Assembly: GCF_002115745.1 (NCBI RefSeq) | Contig: NZ_JFKB01000002.1 | Span: forward strand, 186,001 to 250,000 | Length of the DNA: 64,000 nucleotides | Direction of reading: 5' to 3' | Source of the DNA: Thalassospira alkalitolerans | GTDB taxonomy: Bacteria > Pseudomonadota > Alphaproteobacteria > Rhodospirillales > Thalassospiraceae | Shown: one piece after another, positions 50,516-58,704 of the stretch | Numbering within the stretch: position 1 is the stretch's first letter | How the letters are laid out: the number at the start of each line of letters is the position of its first letter | Program-made: the position numbers and the translations under genes | The notes under the pieces: model-generated | Seen by the model: only the letters and a program-made list of their open reading frames with translations | Databases searched by the model: none | What the model was told of the DNA's origin: nothing

Positions 50516-51036
50516 CCTGTTGCCCCCTCGTCATCCGGTCCGGCGGTGCCTGTTGCGGCAGCGGGGCGGCTGCTTGCAGGCGTGTCGGACAGGGGTTTGA
50601 GTTTGAGGGTCGAGCCGCGATTAAGCGTGCGGGTCCGGCTGGCGTCTTGCAGGGGTTTGAAGACATCCGGGTTCCAGATGCGGAACGTGCGGCCACGGCC
50701 AACAAAGGCGACCTGATCGTCAATGCCAGCGAATTCAATCAGTTCCGGCGGCAAGATGATGCGGCCTTCGCCGTCAAACGGCAGCATATGCGACGCGCCA
50801 AGAATGGTATCGGCAAGGTCATCTGCCTCGTCCGAGAACATCGCCAGATCGTCCAATGACGCGGCAATGCGTTCCATGTGGCTTTCGCCACAGCCTTCAA
50901 GCGCGTTTTCTTTGTGGGATTGGTACAGATAGATGCCGGCAAAGGTTTCATGATCAAGGGTCGCACGGAACCGTTTAGGCACGGAGACGCGCCCTTTTCG
51001 GTCCAGCTTGTGAATGTGCGTTCCTGTGAACAGCAC
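50512..51036 (-). CDS. mraZ: Transcriptional regulator MraZ
   Basis: A 174-residue member of the SpoVT/AbrB-like family; two MraZ repeats (about 5-50 and 80-130) with 'KLDRKGRVSVPKRFRATL' and EGRIILPPELIEFAGI. It forms a ring-shaped oligomer that binds direct TGGG repeats and represses the dcw operon. The C-terminus carries an unusual Pro/Ala/Ser-rich tail of about 30 residues. The start is GTG 51036, with AGGGGAA nine bases upstream; no ATG fits. Five TGGG-type repeats lie upstream at 51141-51185. Confidence 0.96.
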   Translation of the reverse strand: MLFTGTHIHKLDRKGRVSVPKRFRATLDHETFAGIYLYQSHKENALEGCGESHMERIAASLDDLAMFSDEADDLADTILGASHMLPFDGEGRIILPPELIEFAGIDDQVAFVGRGRTFRIWNPDVFKPLQDASRTRTLNRGSTLKLKPLSDTPASSRPAAATGTAGPDDEGATG

Positions 51037-51555
51037 TTCGCTATTCCCCTGATCAAAAATTCCAAATCGACAGCGCGATATTGATCAATTGCCGCGTCGA
51101 ATTGGATATGCCCCGCATGACACCGTAAATGTGCCTAGTTATGGGGTATCATGGGATTTGATGGGGGTCAATGGGAATTGATGGGATTATATAGAGTCGT
51201 AATGCAGTTTCCTGCCGCTTTGCGGGCGATTGGATGGGGTGGGAAATGGGGGCGAAATATCGTTTTTTTGTATGGTTTTAGGGTCTTGCCCATTCAAACC
51301 CATGCCGCACCCATGCGCGCCCCATTCAAACCCGCCTGAACCATTTTTTTGGTCTGTTTGGGATTTCATGGATTGCAGGATTTGATTTCGATGCGACATA
51401 CCGGTGATCCGATTTGCGGGGATTGGCATTTGATCGTTTATCGGTTTTGATGGCGCGGGCTTATCCGACCTGATCAGGGCCGGTGTGGTCGAGATGTGTT
51501 ACAATAATGTCCTGATCCTAAAGCGGGGCGGCCTTAAGAGGGGCGAAGGAAGCGA
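51037..51555. other. Control region upstream of mraZ and of the EF-hand gene
   Basis: The 519-bp divergent gap has no supported gene. The mraZ side holds the ATGGG array and a TATAAT; the remainder (51200-51555) has short ACCCATGC/CCCATTCAAACCC repeats of unclear meaning and ends with GAAGGAAG before the EF-hand gene. Confidence 0.6.
51141..51191 (-). promoter_or_regulatory. MraZ operator array with promoter -10
   Basis: ATGGG occurs at 51141, 51151, 51161, 51171 and 51181, an exact 10-bp period over five copies. MraZ is known to bind TGGGN repeats spaced by five bases near its own promoter. On the minus strand TATAAT (51186-51191) directly abuts the array, so bound MraZ would cover the start site of the dcw transcript. 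Autorepression is the expected role. Confidence 0.85.
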
Positions 51556-52335
51556 GTGTTGCGGAAAAAAGCTGCCATATTGTTAATGCGTTGCGTCTGT
51601 TTGATGGTTTTTGCCGCAATGGGCGGTTCTGCATATGGGCAAGGCCTTAAACTTGACAAGGGCGGGGCGACGATTTCGCCGGAAGTCACATCGCCGGAAA
51701 TGCGCCAGCTGTTGCCGTTGATCATGAAGCAATTGCAAAGCAACCCACAATTGATGGGGCAATTTGGCCTTGGTGGATTGGGGGCGCTTGGCGGGCTTAA
51801 TGGTCTGGGCGGCGATGGTGATGCAGGCGGTTTTGGCGGTGCAGGTGCTGGTGGTGTTGGCGGTGTAAATGGTGCCGGGTCGATCCCCGGACTGGAAGCC
51901 GCGATTGCCAAGGCAATTGCCAATCAGAATGCGGCTGCGACGGCTGCAACCGGTATTCCCGAACAGGTGACGATTTATCGGCAACAATATCATCCGATCG
52001 ACATGGATCATGATGCGCGGATCAGTGCCGATGAGGCCGCGGCCTATGCCAGTTGGATGTTCCGCCGTCGTGACATCAATGGTGACAGTGTTTTGGTGGT
52101 GCGCGAATTTGCCGCGGTTGAAGCCCTGCCGGGGGCGGCGGACGCCAATCGGCAACGGTTGCGCACCGAAAGCCGCCGTCTTGAATTGTTGTTTGGTACG
52201 GTGGATGGCAATGCCGATAAAATGATCGCCAAGGATGAATTCCTTGGCTATGCCAAGGCGCAATTTGATGAAAAGCGCGGCGAGGCCCCCGATATTGATC
52301 CGTTCGCCTTTCAGACGGTTTTGCCGTTCCAATAG
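51556..52335 (+). CDS. Secreted EF-hand protein with a glycine-rich segment
   Basis: A 259-residue protein with a signal peptide (core 'AAILLMRCVCLMVFAAMG', cleavage near AYG/GQG). A Gly/Leu-rich low-complexity stretch (about 70-110, repeats of GLGG) is followed by EF-hand-like loops: DMDHDARISADEAA, RDINGDSVLVVREF and GTVDGNADKMIAKDEF, the first two with good calcium-ligand spacing. Likely periplasmic calcium binding; a specific role is not known. Start GTG 51556 with AAGGAAG upstream. Divergent from mraZ. Confidence 0.8.
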   Translation: MLRKKAAILLMRCVCLMVFAAMGGSAYGQGLKLDKGGATISPEVTSPEMRQLLPLIMKQLQSNPQLMGQFGLGGLGALGGLNGLGGDGDAGGFGGAGAGGVGGVNGAGSIPGLEAAIAKAIANQNAAATAATGIPEQVTIYRQQYHPIDMDHDARISADEAAAYASWMFRRRDINGDSVLVVREFAAVEALPGAADANRQRLRTESRRLELLFGTVDGNADKMIAKDEFLGYAKAQFDEKRGEAPDIDPFAFQTVLPFQ

Positions 52336-52501
52336 GGATAATAACAGGATTGCGGTGACGCGATTTGGCGCATTTAACCGTTTTGTCATGGCAGATTGCG
52401 TGACAAATCATGCCTGCCAGGCCTATGACAGGGGACGCATAAGCACAAAATAGACCGGTATCTGGCGTAATGCTGCAAATAGGCGCGGATGGAGAGTGAT
52501 G

Positions 52502-53614
52502 ATGGACAGCAACGAATTCTTTGCCCCGGCCCGGCCCCCTGTTGATGATAATCCCGATGATAATCCCGATGGAAATGTCGCCGGAAATAGTGACGAAAGT
52601 GCTGGCGGTGGTTCTGTGGCTGTGGTTGTCGCGGCTGAAGATGATGGCGTTGCTGTTGATCGTGCAACGGGCGATGCCGCCCCGGCGGAGCCGCGCCCGG
52701 CCAAAACACCCAAATCAGATCGCACGCCGGTCTGGGTTGATTTGCTAAACCCGTCATCCGATGAAATTCACGAGATTGAAAAACGGTTTGCCATCGAGGT
52801 GCCGACGCGTGAAGAAATGCAGGAGATCGAGCTTTCATCGCGGTTGTATGACGAAGACGGTGTGCTTTTCATGACGGTGTCGGTCTTAAACAAGGCCAAT
52901 ACCGACGAGCCGGAAACGACCGCAATCACGTTTATTCTGGTCAAAAAGACCCTGATCACACTGCGTTATGCCGACCCGATCCCGTTCAAGACCTTTATCC
53001 GCCGGGTTAACCGGACGGCCGCATTGGCATCAAGTGCGGAAACGGTGTTGTTTGGTCTGTTAGAACAGATTGTGGATCGTCTTGCTGATATCATGGAGCA
53101 ATCCACCGCCGATCTTGAGGGGCTTTCAAATATCGTCTTTTCCAGCCCCGATGACCCCGAATATGAAGGCGATCACCGGGCGGTGCTGCGCCGGATCGGG
53201 CGGGCCGGGAACCTTTCGGGCAAGGCCAAGGACAGTTTGCTGAACCTGCATCGTCTGGGGCTTTTCCTGTCAACACAACCACGACTTAAAAAAGATACCA
53301 AAACGCGGCTTAAAACCATTTCGCGCGATATTGTCTCGATCACCGAACATGCCAATTTTATTGCCAATAAAGTGACCTTCCTGCTCGATGCGACGCTGGG
53401 CATGATCAATCTTGAACAGAACAATATCATCAAGATTTTCTCGGTCGCCGCCGCGGCGTTTTTGCCGCCAACCCTGATTGCCAGCATCTATGGCATGAAC
53501 TTTGACGTCATGCCCGAACTTGACTGGCAATTTGGGTATCCGCTGGCGATTGGCTTGATGGTTCTGTCGGCGGTGCTGCCGCTTTGGTATTTCAAGCGCA
53601 AGGGTTGGTTGTAA
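52502..53614 (+). CDS. CorA-family divalent metal transporter
   Basis: A 370-residue CorA/MIT channel. A long soluble N-terminal domain, then two C-terminal membrane segments, the first preceded by the pore signature YGMN (in ASIYGMNFDV). The ending WYFKRKGWL is typical. A low-complexity Asp/Gly/Ala/Val-rich stretch (about 10-65) precedes the recognisable domain. Imports Mg2+ or exports/imports related divalent ions. ATG 52502 has GGAGAG seven bases upstream. Confidence 0.92.
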   Translation: MDSNEFFAPARPPVDDNPDDNPDGNVAGNSDESAGGGSVAVVVAAEDDGVAVDRATGDAAPAEPRPAKTPKSDRTPVWVDLLNPSSDEIHEIEKRFAIEVPTREEMQEIELSSRLYDEDGVLFMTVSVLNKANTDEPETTAITFILVKKTLITLRYADPIPFKTFIRRVNRTAALASSAETVLFGLLEQIVDRLADIMEQSTADLEGLSNIVFSSPDDPEYEGDHRAVLRRIGRAGNLSGKAKDSLLNLHRLGLFLSTQPRLKKDTKTRLKTISRDIVSITEHANFIANKVTFLLDATLGMINLEQNNIIKIFSVAAAAFLPPTLIASIYGMNFDVMPELDWQFGYPLAIGLMVLSAVLPLWYFKRKGWL

Positions 53615-53679
53615 GCGAAAAGCCCGTCACCTTTAAATCTTGTCGCCTTTTCCGTGATTTGTGCCGGATAAAACGATAC

Positions 53680-53695
53680 GGTCCTGACCCTAATT
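53680..53695. repeat. GGTCCTGACCC tag upstream of plsY
   Basis: GGTCCTGACCCTAATT; the core equals the right terminal tag of 54458-54726. It lies about 40 bp before the plsY start, so plsY is bracketed by tag copies on both sides. Confidence 0.6.
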
Positions 53696-53733
53696 CACAG
53701 ATCGCCTAATATTTGAGTGTCGAGGTGACTTTT

Positions 53734-54426
53734 ATGGTTTTCTGGATGATGGGTGTGGCCGGATTGGCGATTGCTTATCTTATCGGGGCGACGCCCACCG
53801 GCTATCTTGCGGGCAAGCTGCTTAAGGGCATTGATCTTCGAGAGCATGGCTCCAAATCCACCGGGGCAACCAATGTATTGCGGACCCTGGGGAAAGGGGC
53901 TGCGTTGGTTGTGCTTTTGGTCGATGTGCTTAAAGGGGTGGCGGCTATTGCCTTTGCTCGCTGGTTTTATCCCTGGTTCTATAGCTTGTCTTACGACATG
54001 CCGCCCTCGGCATATGATCTGCAAAGATGGGGGGCTTGGGCGATTTGTCTGGCCGGACTTGCCGTCTTGTTGGGGCATGGCCGTTCGATTTGGCTGGGCT
54101 TTAAAGGTGGCAAATCGGCTGCGACGGGGCTGGGCGTTTTGCTTGCGATGTCTTGGCCGGTGGGCTTGGCGGCGGCGGCGGTTTTCGGTCTTGTGTTGGC
54201 GGTGTTTCGGATTGTTTCCCTTGGATCGATGCTGGCGGCGGTGACGGCGATTGCGCTGGTTTGCAGTTTGGAACAACCGTTACCCTATCGCTTGCTGGTG
54301 ATTGCCGGCGGGGTTTACGTCATTGTGCGCCATCGTGCCAATATTCATCGGCTTTTGGCCGGAACAGAACCGCGTCTGGGGAAAAAATCCCCAGACGCGG
54401 GGGCGGAAGCGGGGCCGCAAATTTAA
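53734..54426 (+). CDS. plsY: Glycerol-3-phosphate acyltransferase PlsY
   Basis: A 230-residue polytopic membrane enzyme that acylates glycerol-3-phosphate from acyl-phosphate, the first step of phospholipid synthesis. The three PlsY motifs are present: 'GATPTGYLAGKLLKGIDLRE', GSKSTGATNVLRTLG and LGHGRSIWLGFKGGKSAATG. The start is ATG 53734 with GAGGTG six to seven bases before it; TTG 53713 is less likely. A perfect 13-bp hairpin is embedded in the last codons. Confidence 0.95.
   Translation: MVFWMMGVAGLAIAYLIGATPTGYLAGKLLKGIDLREHGSKSTGATNVLRTLGKGAALVVLLVDVLKGVAAIAFARWFYPWFYSLSYDMPPSAYDLQRWGAWAICLAGLAVLLGHGRSIWLGFKGGKSAATGLGVLLAMSWPVGLAAAAVFGLVLAVFRIVSLGSMLAAVTAIALVCSLEQPLPYRLLVIAGGVYVIVRHRANIHRLLAGTEPRLGKKSPDAGAEAGPQI
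54370..54400 (+). terminator. Perfect hairpin inside the plsY 3' end
   Basis: CCGCGTCTGGGGA, loop AAAAA, TCCCCAGACGCGG: a perfect 13-bp stem within the coding sequence, 26 bp before the stop codon. No T run follows, so it is terminator-like in form only; it may stabilise the transcript end. Confidence 0.5.
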
Positions 54427-54457
54427 TCGGTATGCTTTGGGGCTGTTTTATCGCCTG

Positions 54458-54726
54458 CTAGGGTCAGGACTCATTAATTTGATTGGAATGGCAGGTGTTA
54501 TATTTGCGAAATCCAAGGAAAATCCCGCTGATCGGGTCGGCATCCCGAACAAGGGATTTGACGCCGGAGTTCGCAAATATAACACCTGTCCTGTGGATCA
54601 ATCGGATTTGCACGGGCTACTTTGTCGCAATACCTTGAAAGATAAATATCTTCCTGCGGTTTTGCTTCGCGTATCCGCACAAATCTGATTGACCATTTCA
54701 AACAAATTAATGGGTCCTGACCCTAG
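54458..54726. mobile_element. 269-bp MITE-like element with terminal and internal inverted repeats
   Basis: Both ends read inwards as CTAGGGTCAGGAC-CATTAATTTG-type sequence; the outer 13 bases match perfectly in inverted orientation and about 29 of the first 32 bases after the CT match. Inside is a perfect 19-bp inverted repeat (CAGGTGTTATATTTGCGAA at 54492-54510, its complement at 54570-54588). No protein is encoded. It lies between plsY and the AraC-type gene, and its right end includes that gene's stop codon. Confidence 0.75.
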
Positions 54727-55691
54727 GTGCCAGAGCGAAACCGTTCCCGGTAATCGCTGGGTGCGACGCCAAGATGTTTGATGAAGCAGCGGCGCATGCG
54801 TTCATCATCGCCAAAACCGCAGGTGATCGCGATTTGGTTGATGCGGTTTGCGGTTTGTTCAAGGGCCAGGCGTGCGGCTTCGAGGCGCATCAGTTCAACC
54901 GCCTTTGCCGGGCTGATACCGGTGGCGGATTTGTAATTGCGTGAAAAGTTGCGCGGGCTCATATGGGCCTGTTCGGCGAGCTCTTCGACCGACAGGCGGG
55001 ATTTAAGGTTTTTGGTCATCCAGCCATGCAGGGCGTCAAAGCGGCCGGTGCTGTCGCTGGCCTGATGTTCAAGTGGCAGGCTGAATTGTGATTGCCCGCC
55101 GGGGCGGCGAATAAAGACAATCAAACTGCGCGCCACGGCAAGGGCAGCATCGCGGCCCAAATCCTGTTCGATCATCGCAATTGCCATATCGATCCCGGTG
55201 GTCACCCCGGCCGATGTCCAGATCGGGCCATCATGGACAAAGATCGGATCGGGTGCGACGCGGCTTTGCGGGAACATATCCTGTAACTGCGGGCACCAGC
55301 GCCAGTGGGTGACGCAGGTCCGGCCATCCAGCATTCCGGCCGCACCAAGAATAAACGCGCCAATGCACACCGATCCGATGCGCGGGATTTGAGGGCCGTG
55401 GGCCTTTAGCCAGCCGATCAGGTGGCGGTCGTTAAGCGCATCAAGCGCTTCATCCGATCCGGCGGCAATCAAGGTATGGATTTTCGCGGGATCAAGACCG
55501 GCAATCGGCACGGTATCAAGGGGGATGCCGGTATCGGTTGTGATGGGGCCGCCGTGGCTTGAGGCCAGAACCATGCGATAGGCCGGTGTGCCGTCTTTCT
55601 GGTTGCGGGCTTCGTGAAAGGCTTGCAAGGGGCCGGTGATATCAAGCATCTCGGATTGGGGTGTCAGGATCAAAACGATCAGGTGCGGCAT
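54723..55691 (-). CDS. GlxA-type AraC-family transcriptional regulator
   Basis: A 322-residue fusion of an N-terminal DJ-1/PfpI (glutamine amidotransferase-like) sensor domain (about 1-185, with 'IGSVCIGAFILGAAGMLDGR' carrying the nucleophile-elbow Cys) and a C-terminal AraC double helix-turn-helix (about 220-318, 'LSVEELAEQAHMSPRNFSRN', ITCGFGDDERMRRCF). It typically controls adjacent small-molecule metabolism genes; here it is divergent from a cysteine hydrolase gene. Its last codon and stop overlap the right end of the MITE-like element. Confidence 0.92.
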   Translation of the reverse strand: MPHLIVLILTPQSEMLDITGPLQAFHEARNQKDGTPAYRMVLASSHGGPITTDTGIPLDTVPIAGLDPAKIHTLIAAGSDEALDALNDRHLIGWLKAHGPQIPRIGSVCIGAFILGAAGMLDGRTCVTHWRWCPQLQDMFPQSRVAPDPIFVHDGPIWTSAGVTTGIDMAIAMIEQDLGRDAALAVARSLIVFIRRPGGQSQFSLPLEHQASDSTGRFDALHGWMTKNLKSRLSVEELAEQAHMSPRNFSRNYKSATGISPAKAVELMRLEAARLALEQTANRINQIAITCGFGDDERMRRCFIKHLGVAPSDYRERFRSGT

Positions 55692-55734
55692 CGGTTGGGC
55701 CTTGGAAACAATATGGCGTAAAACGAGGGATTGT

Positions 55735-55748
55735 TGTCATTTATGACA
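55735..55748. promoter_or_regulatory. Palindrome between the GlxA-type regulator and the hydrolase
   Basis: TGTCAT-TT-ATGACA, a perfect dyad in the 111-bp divergent promoter region, followed by a related GAGTCAT. A candidate binding site for the AraC-family regulator. Confidence 0.35.
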
Positions 55749-55802
55749 TTGAGTCATCGGGTAATCTAGGGGCAACATTAAGATGAACCGGAGATGCCGA
55801 AA

Positions 55803-56360
55803 ATGACGCAGACCAATAATGCCGCCCTGATCCTGATTGATTGGCAAAAGGGGTTTTCCGATCTTGCCTATTGGGGCAATCGCAACAATCCGGCGGCCGA
55901 GGAAAACAGTGCGAAGCTTTTGGCGCATTGGCGCGAAAACGGCTGGCCGGTTATTCATGTGCGCCATAACAGCACCACAGAGGGATCGCGCCTGCATCCC
56001 AATCATCCCGGTCATGGCTTTGTTGATTTTGCTGTGCCAGGCGATGGAGAACCGGTTTATGGCAAGGATGTCAATTCAGCGTTTATCGGCACCAAGCTTG
56101 AAGAGGACTTGCGCGCCAGCGGGATCAACCGGATTGTTTTATGCGGGGTTTCGACCGATCATTGTGTGAATACCTCGGCGCGTATGGGGGGCAATCTGGG
56201 CTTTGACGTTACGATTGTCGGGGATGCCTGCCATACATTTGATCGGAGCTTGCCCGATGGGCGGGTGTTTGCCGCCGAACTGGTGCATGATGTGGCGTTG
56301 GCCAGTTTGAATGAAGAGTTTGCGGCGGTGAAAATGACCGGGCAGGTCATTACCGGGTGA
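55803..56360 (+). CDS. Isochorismatase-family cysteine hydrolase
   Basis: A 185-residue cysteine hydrolase. The catalytic triad is visible: Asp in LILIDWQKGF, Lys in YGKDVNSAF and Cys in GVSTDHCVNTSARMG. Relatives hydrolyse nicotinamide, isochorismate or N-carbamoyl compounds; the exact substrate is open. Start ATG 55803, with GGAG nine bases upstream; ATG 55794 is too close to it. Divergent from the GlxA-type regulator, which is the usual regulatory context for this pair. Confidence 0.9.
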   Translation: MTQTNNAALILIDWQKGFSDLAYWGNRNNPAAEENSAKLLAHWRENGWPVIHVRHNSTTEGSRLHPNHPGHGFVDFAVPGDGEPVYGKDVNSAFIGTKLEEDLRASGINRIVLCGVSTDHCVNTSARMGGNLGFDVTIVGDACHTFDRSLPDGRVFAAELVHDVALASLNEEFAAVKMTGQVITG

Positions 56361-56425
56361 TCGGCAATTGACTTGCGTTTGCAGCTGACGCAATTTCGCG
56401 ATCCGATTCCCGCAAAAGGTGCCCC

Positions 56426-57046
56426 ATGACCAAGATCGAGACCGAAGAACAACTGCGCGCCATTTATGGCCCACCGATTGAAATTGCCGTTGCCAAATGC
56501 CTTGTCGCCCTTGACCGGCATTGCAAGCGGTTCATTGAATTGGCACCGTTTGCGGTGATTTCATCGGCGAATGCGAACGGGGATGCGGATGTTAGCCCGC
56601 GCGGGGATGGCCCGGGCTTTGTGAAGGTTTTGGATGACAAAACCATCCTGATGCCGGATCGGCCGGGGAATAAGCGGGTGGATACGCTTTCGAACGTTCT
56701 TGAAAATCCCAAGGTCGGGATGTTGTTTTTTGTGCCCGGCATGAATGAAACATTGCGGATTAACGGGACAGCCGAAATCCATACGATCACGGAATTCATG
56801 GATCTGTTTGCCGATACGCCTAAGCCGCCGATTACGGTGATCAAGGTTCGGATCGATGAGGTTTTCCTGCATTGCGCGAAATCGCTGATGCGGTCCAGGC
56901 TTTGGGATGTGAATGCGCAGATCGACCGCAAAATGTTGCCGACGCTAGGCAAGATGGTCAAGGACCAGACCGCGGTTAATATCGAGGTCGGCACCCAGGA
57001 AGAAACCGATCAGTATTTTGCCGCATCGATTGCCGAGCGGGGCTGA
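56426..57046 (+). CDS. Pyridoxamine 5'-phosphate oxidase-family flavoprotein
   Basis: A 206-residue split-barrel flavin-binding protein of the MSMEG_1061-like group: 'FAVISSANANGDADVSPRGD', then 'LMPDRPGNKRVDTLSNVLEN' and 'VGMLFFVPGMNETLRINGTA', the FMN-phosphate-binding strands. Likely an oxidoreductase on an unknown substrate; it is not the vitamin B6 enzyme. AAAGGTG precedes the ATG. Follows the hydrolase gene after 65 bp, possibly in one transcript. Confidence 0.85.
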   Translation: MTKIETEEQLRAIYGPPIEIAVAKCLVALDRHCKRFIELAPFAVISSANANGDADVSPRGDGPGFVKVLDDKTILMPDRPGNKRVDTLSNVLENPKVGMLFFVPGMNETLRINGTAEIHTITEFMDLFADTPKPPITVIKVRIDEVFLHCAKSLMRSRLWDVNAQIDRKMLPTLGKMVKDQTAVNIEVGTQEETDQYFAASIAERG

Positions 57047-57201
57047 TCGGGGGCGGGGTTGCTGCTTTGGGCAGGTGCTTTTGTAAGCGCCGTCGTTGTT
57101 CAGGAATGTTTGGCGCATCACAGGTTCCCGACTTCGCGAGAATGATGACTACGACCCTGTTGATGGTAATGTAGGGCGGAAAAATGTTGCCCGCCGTCTG
57201 C

Positions 57202-57228
57202 AAGGCGATGACCCTGTGTCATCGCCTT
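57202..57228. terminator. Perfect 11-bp hairpin beyond rnpB 3' end
   Basis: AAGGCGATGAC, loop CCTGT, GTCATCGCCTT. It lies 26 bp beyond the rnpB 3' end on the minus strand and after the PPOX-family gene on the plus strand. There is no adjacent T run; a T-rich stretch lies between it and rnpB. It may end either transcript. Confidence 0.45.
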
Positions 57229-57253
57229 TGTCGTATCCCGAGTATAAAAATAA

Positions 57254-57650
<397 letters not shown>

Positions 57651-57844
57651 GGCGTGATTTAGGTTAGATTGTCCAAGGCGTCAAGAAAAAGCAGCAAGCA
57701 CAAATACTTATACCAAAGGGTGAATATCTATGCGGTAAACGCATATAAGCGCAGAAGTCTAAGGGTTTGACATGCCATCCTTAAGGGTAGTATTGCCCAA
57801 TATGCTTCATTTTTATGAATGAAATTGATGATAAGGGAATGGCT

Positions 57845-58657
57845 ATGCGCGCGGCGCCTTGGATATTAAGTGCGGTTTTGATTCTGTGTGCGGTGCCTTT
57901 GCGCGCACAGGCCAAGGATGTGCGTTTGTGTTATGATAACTGGTCGCCTTATGCTTATGAGGATCACGGTGTGGCCCGCGGATTAGCGGTTGAGATCGCC
58001 ACCGAGTTCCTGTCAGATGCCGGGTATTCGGTGACTTTTGTGCAAATGCCGTTGGCGCGGTGCCATTTCTCGGTCCATTACGGGGCGATGGATGGTGTGT
58101 TGCTGGATGATCAGATGGCATCCGAGGATGGCGACCTTTTGACATCGGCAGTGTCATTGGCCAGTCGGGTGACAGTTGCCGTTGTCCGGACGAGTTCCAA
58201 GCTTGAGAGCTATCAGGGGGCGCATAGTCTTGACAATACCAACTGGCTTAAGGTGATCGGTCGGACTTATCCCCCCGAAATCCTTGCCAATGAAACCATG
58301 CATCCGGTCAGAGTTGCCGAATATGCCAAGGGTTTCGAAATGCTGAAGCGCGCCTATGTCGATGTGCTGTTTACCGATCTTGCCCATTTGCGGTTTGAGA
58401 ATACCGATCAAGCCAGTCTGAGCAGTTCCAAGGTTTTGCTGCCCGCAATCAATGTATCGGAACGGTATCTTAGTCTGCGGGTTGGTTTGGAGCCGATCAT
58501 GGAGGACTTTGACCGGGAAATGTCGCGGGGGCTTTTGACCGGTGTGGTCGATGAAATCTATCATCGCCATCTTGGTTTCAGCCGGGTCGGCTTTGCGCGC
58601 TATGTCGGTATGTCCGACGTTGCGATTGCCAATCCGGCGGGCTTGATCGTTCAATAA
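57845..58657 (+). CDS. Periplasmic solute-binding protein (SBP_bac_3-like)
   Basis: A 270-residue secreted protein: signal peptide (core 'APWILSAVLILCAVPL', cleavage after AQA), then 'VRLCYDNWSPYAYEDHGVAR', typical of amino-acid-type binding domains, with GLAVEIATEFL and 'MLKRAYVDVLFTDLAHLRFE'. It stands alone without a permease, so it may be a sensor-linked or orphan binding protein. The start is ATG 57845, with AAGGGA six bases upstream; ATGs at 57815 and 57839 are less likely. Ligand unknown. Confidence 0.75.
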   Translation: MRAAPWILSAVLILCAVPLRAQAKDVRLCYDNWSPYAYEDHGVARGLAVEIATEFLSDAGYSVTFVQMPLARCHFSVHYGAMDGVLLDDQMASEDGDLLTSAVSLASRVTVAVVRTSSKLESYQGAHSLDNTNWLKVIGRTYPPEILANETMHPVRVAEYAKGFEMLKRAYVDVLFTDLAHLRFENTDQASLSSSKVLLPAINVSERYLSLRVGLEPIMEDFDREMSRGLLTGVVDEIYHRHLGFSRVGFARYVGMSDVAIANPAGLIVQ

Positions 58658-58677
58658 TCGGGCGGGTGTTGCCCGAT
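58657..58677. terminator. Hairpin between convergent genes
   Basis: ATCGGGC, 7-base loop, GCCCGAT, starting at the last base of the binding-protein stop. It lies between convergent genes ending at 58657 and 58705 and may be a weak shared terminator; no T run. Confidence 0.4.
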
Positions 58678-58704
58678 GAGGATGCCGTGGATTGCCGATA
58701 TGGT

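Noticed and set aside
51141-51185. ATGGG array considered as a CRISPR-like or satellite repeat
   Set aside because: The unit and spacing fit a MraZ operator and the position is directly upstream of mraZ.
51583-52389. 268-codon frame antisense to the EF-hand gene
   Set aside because: The plus-strand gene has a signal peptide, ribosome site and EF-hand loops; the antisense frame has none.
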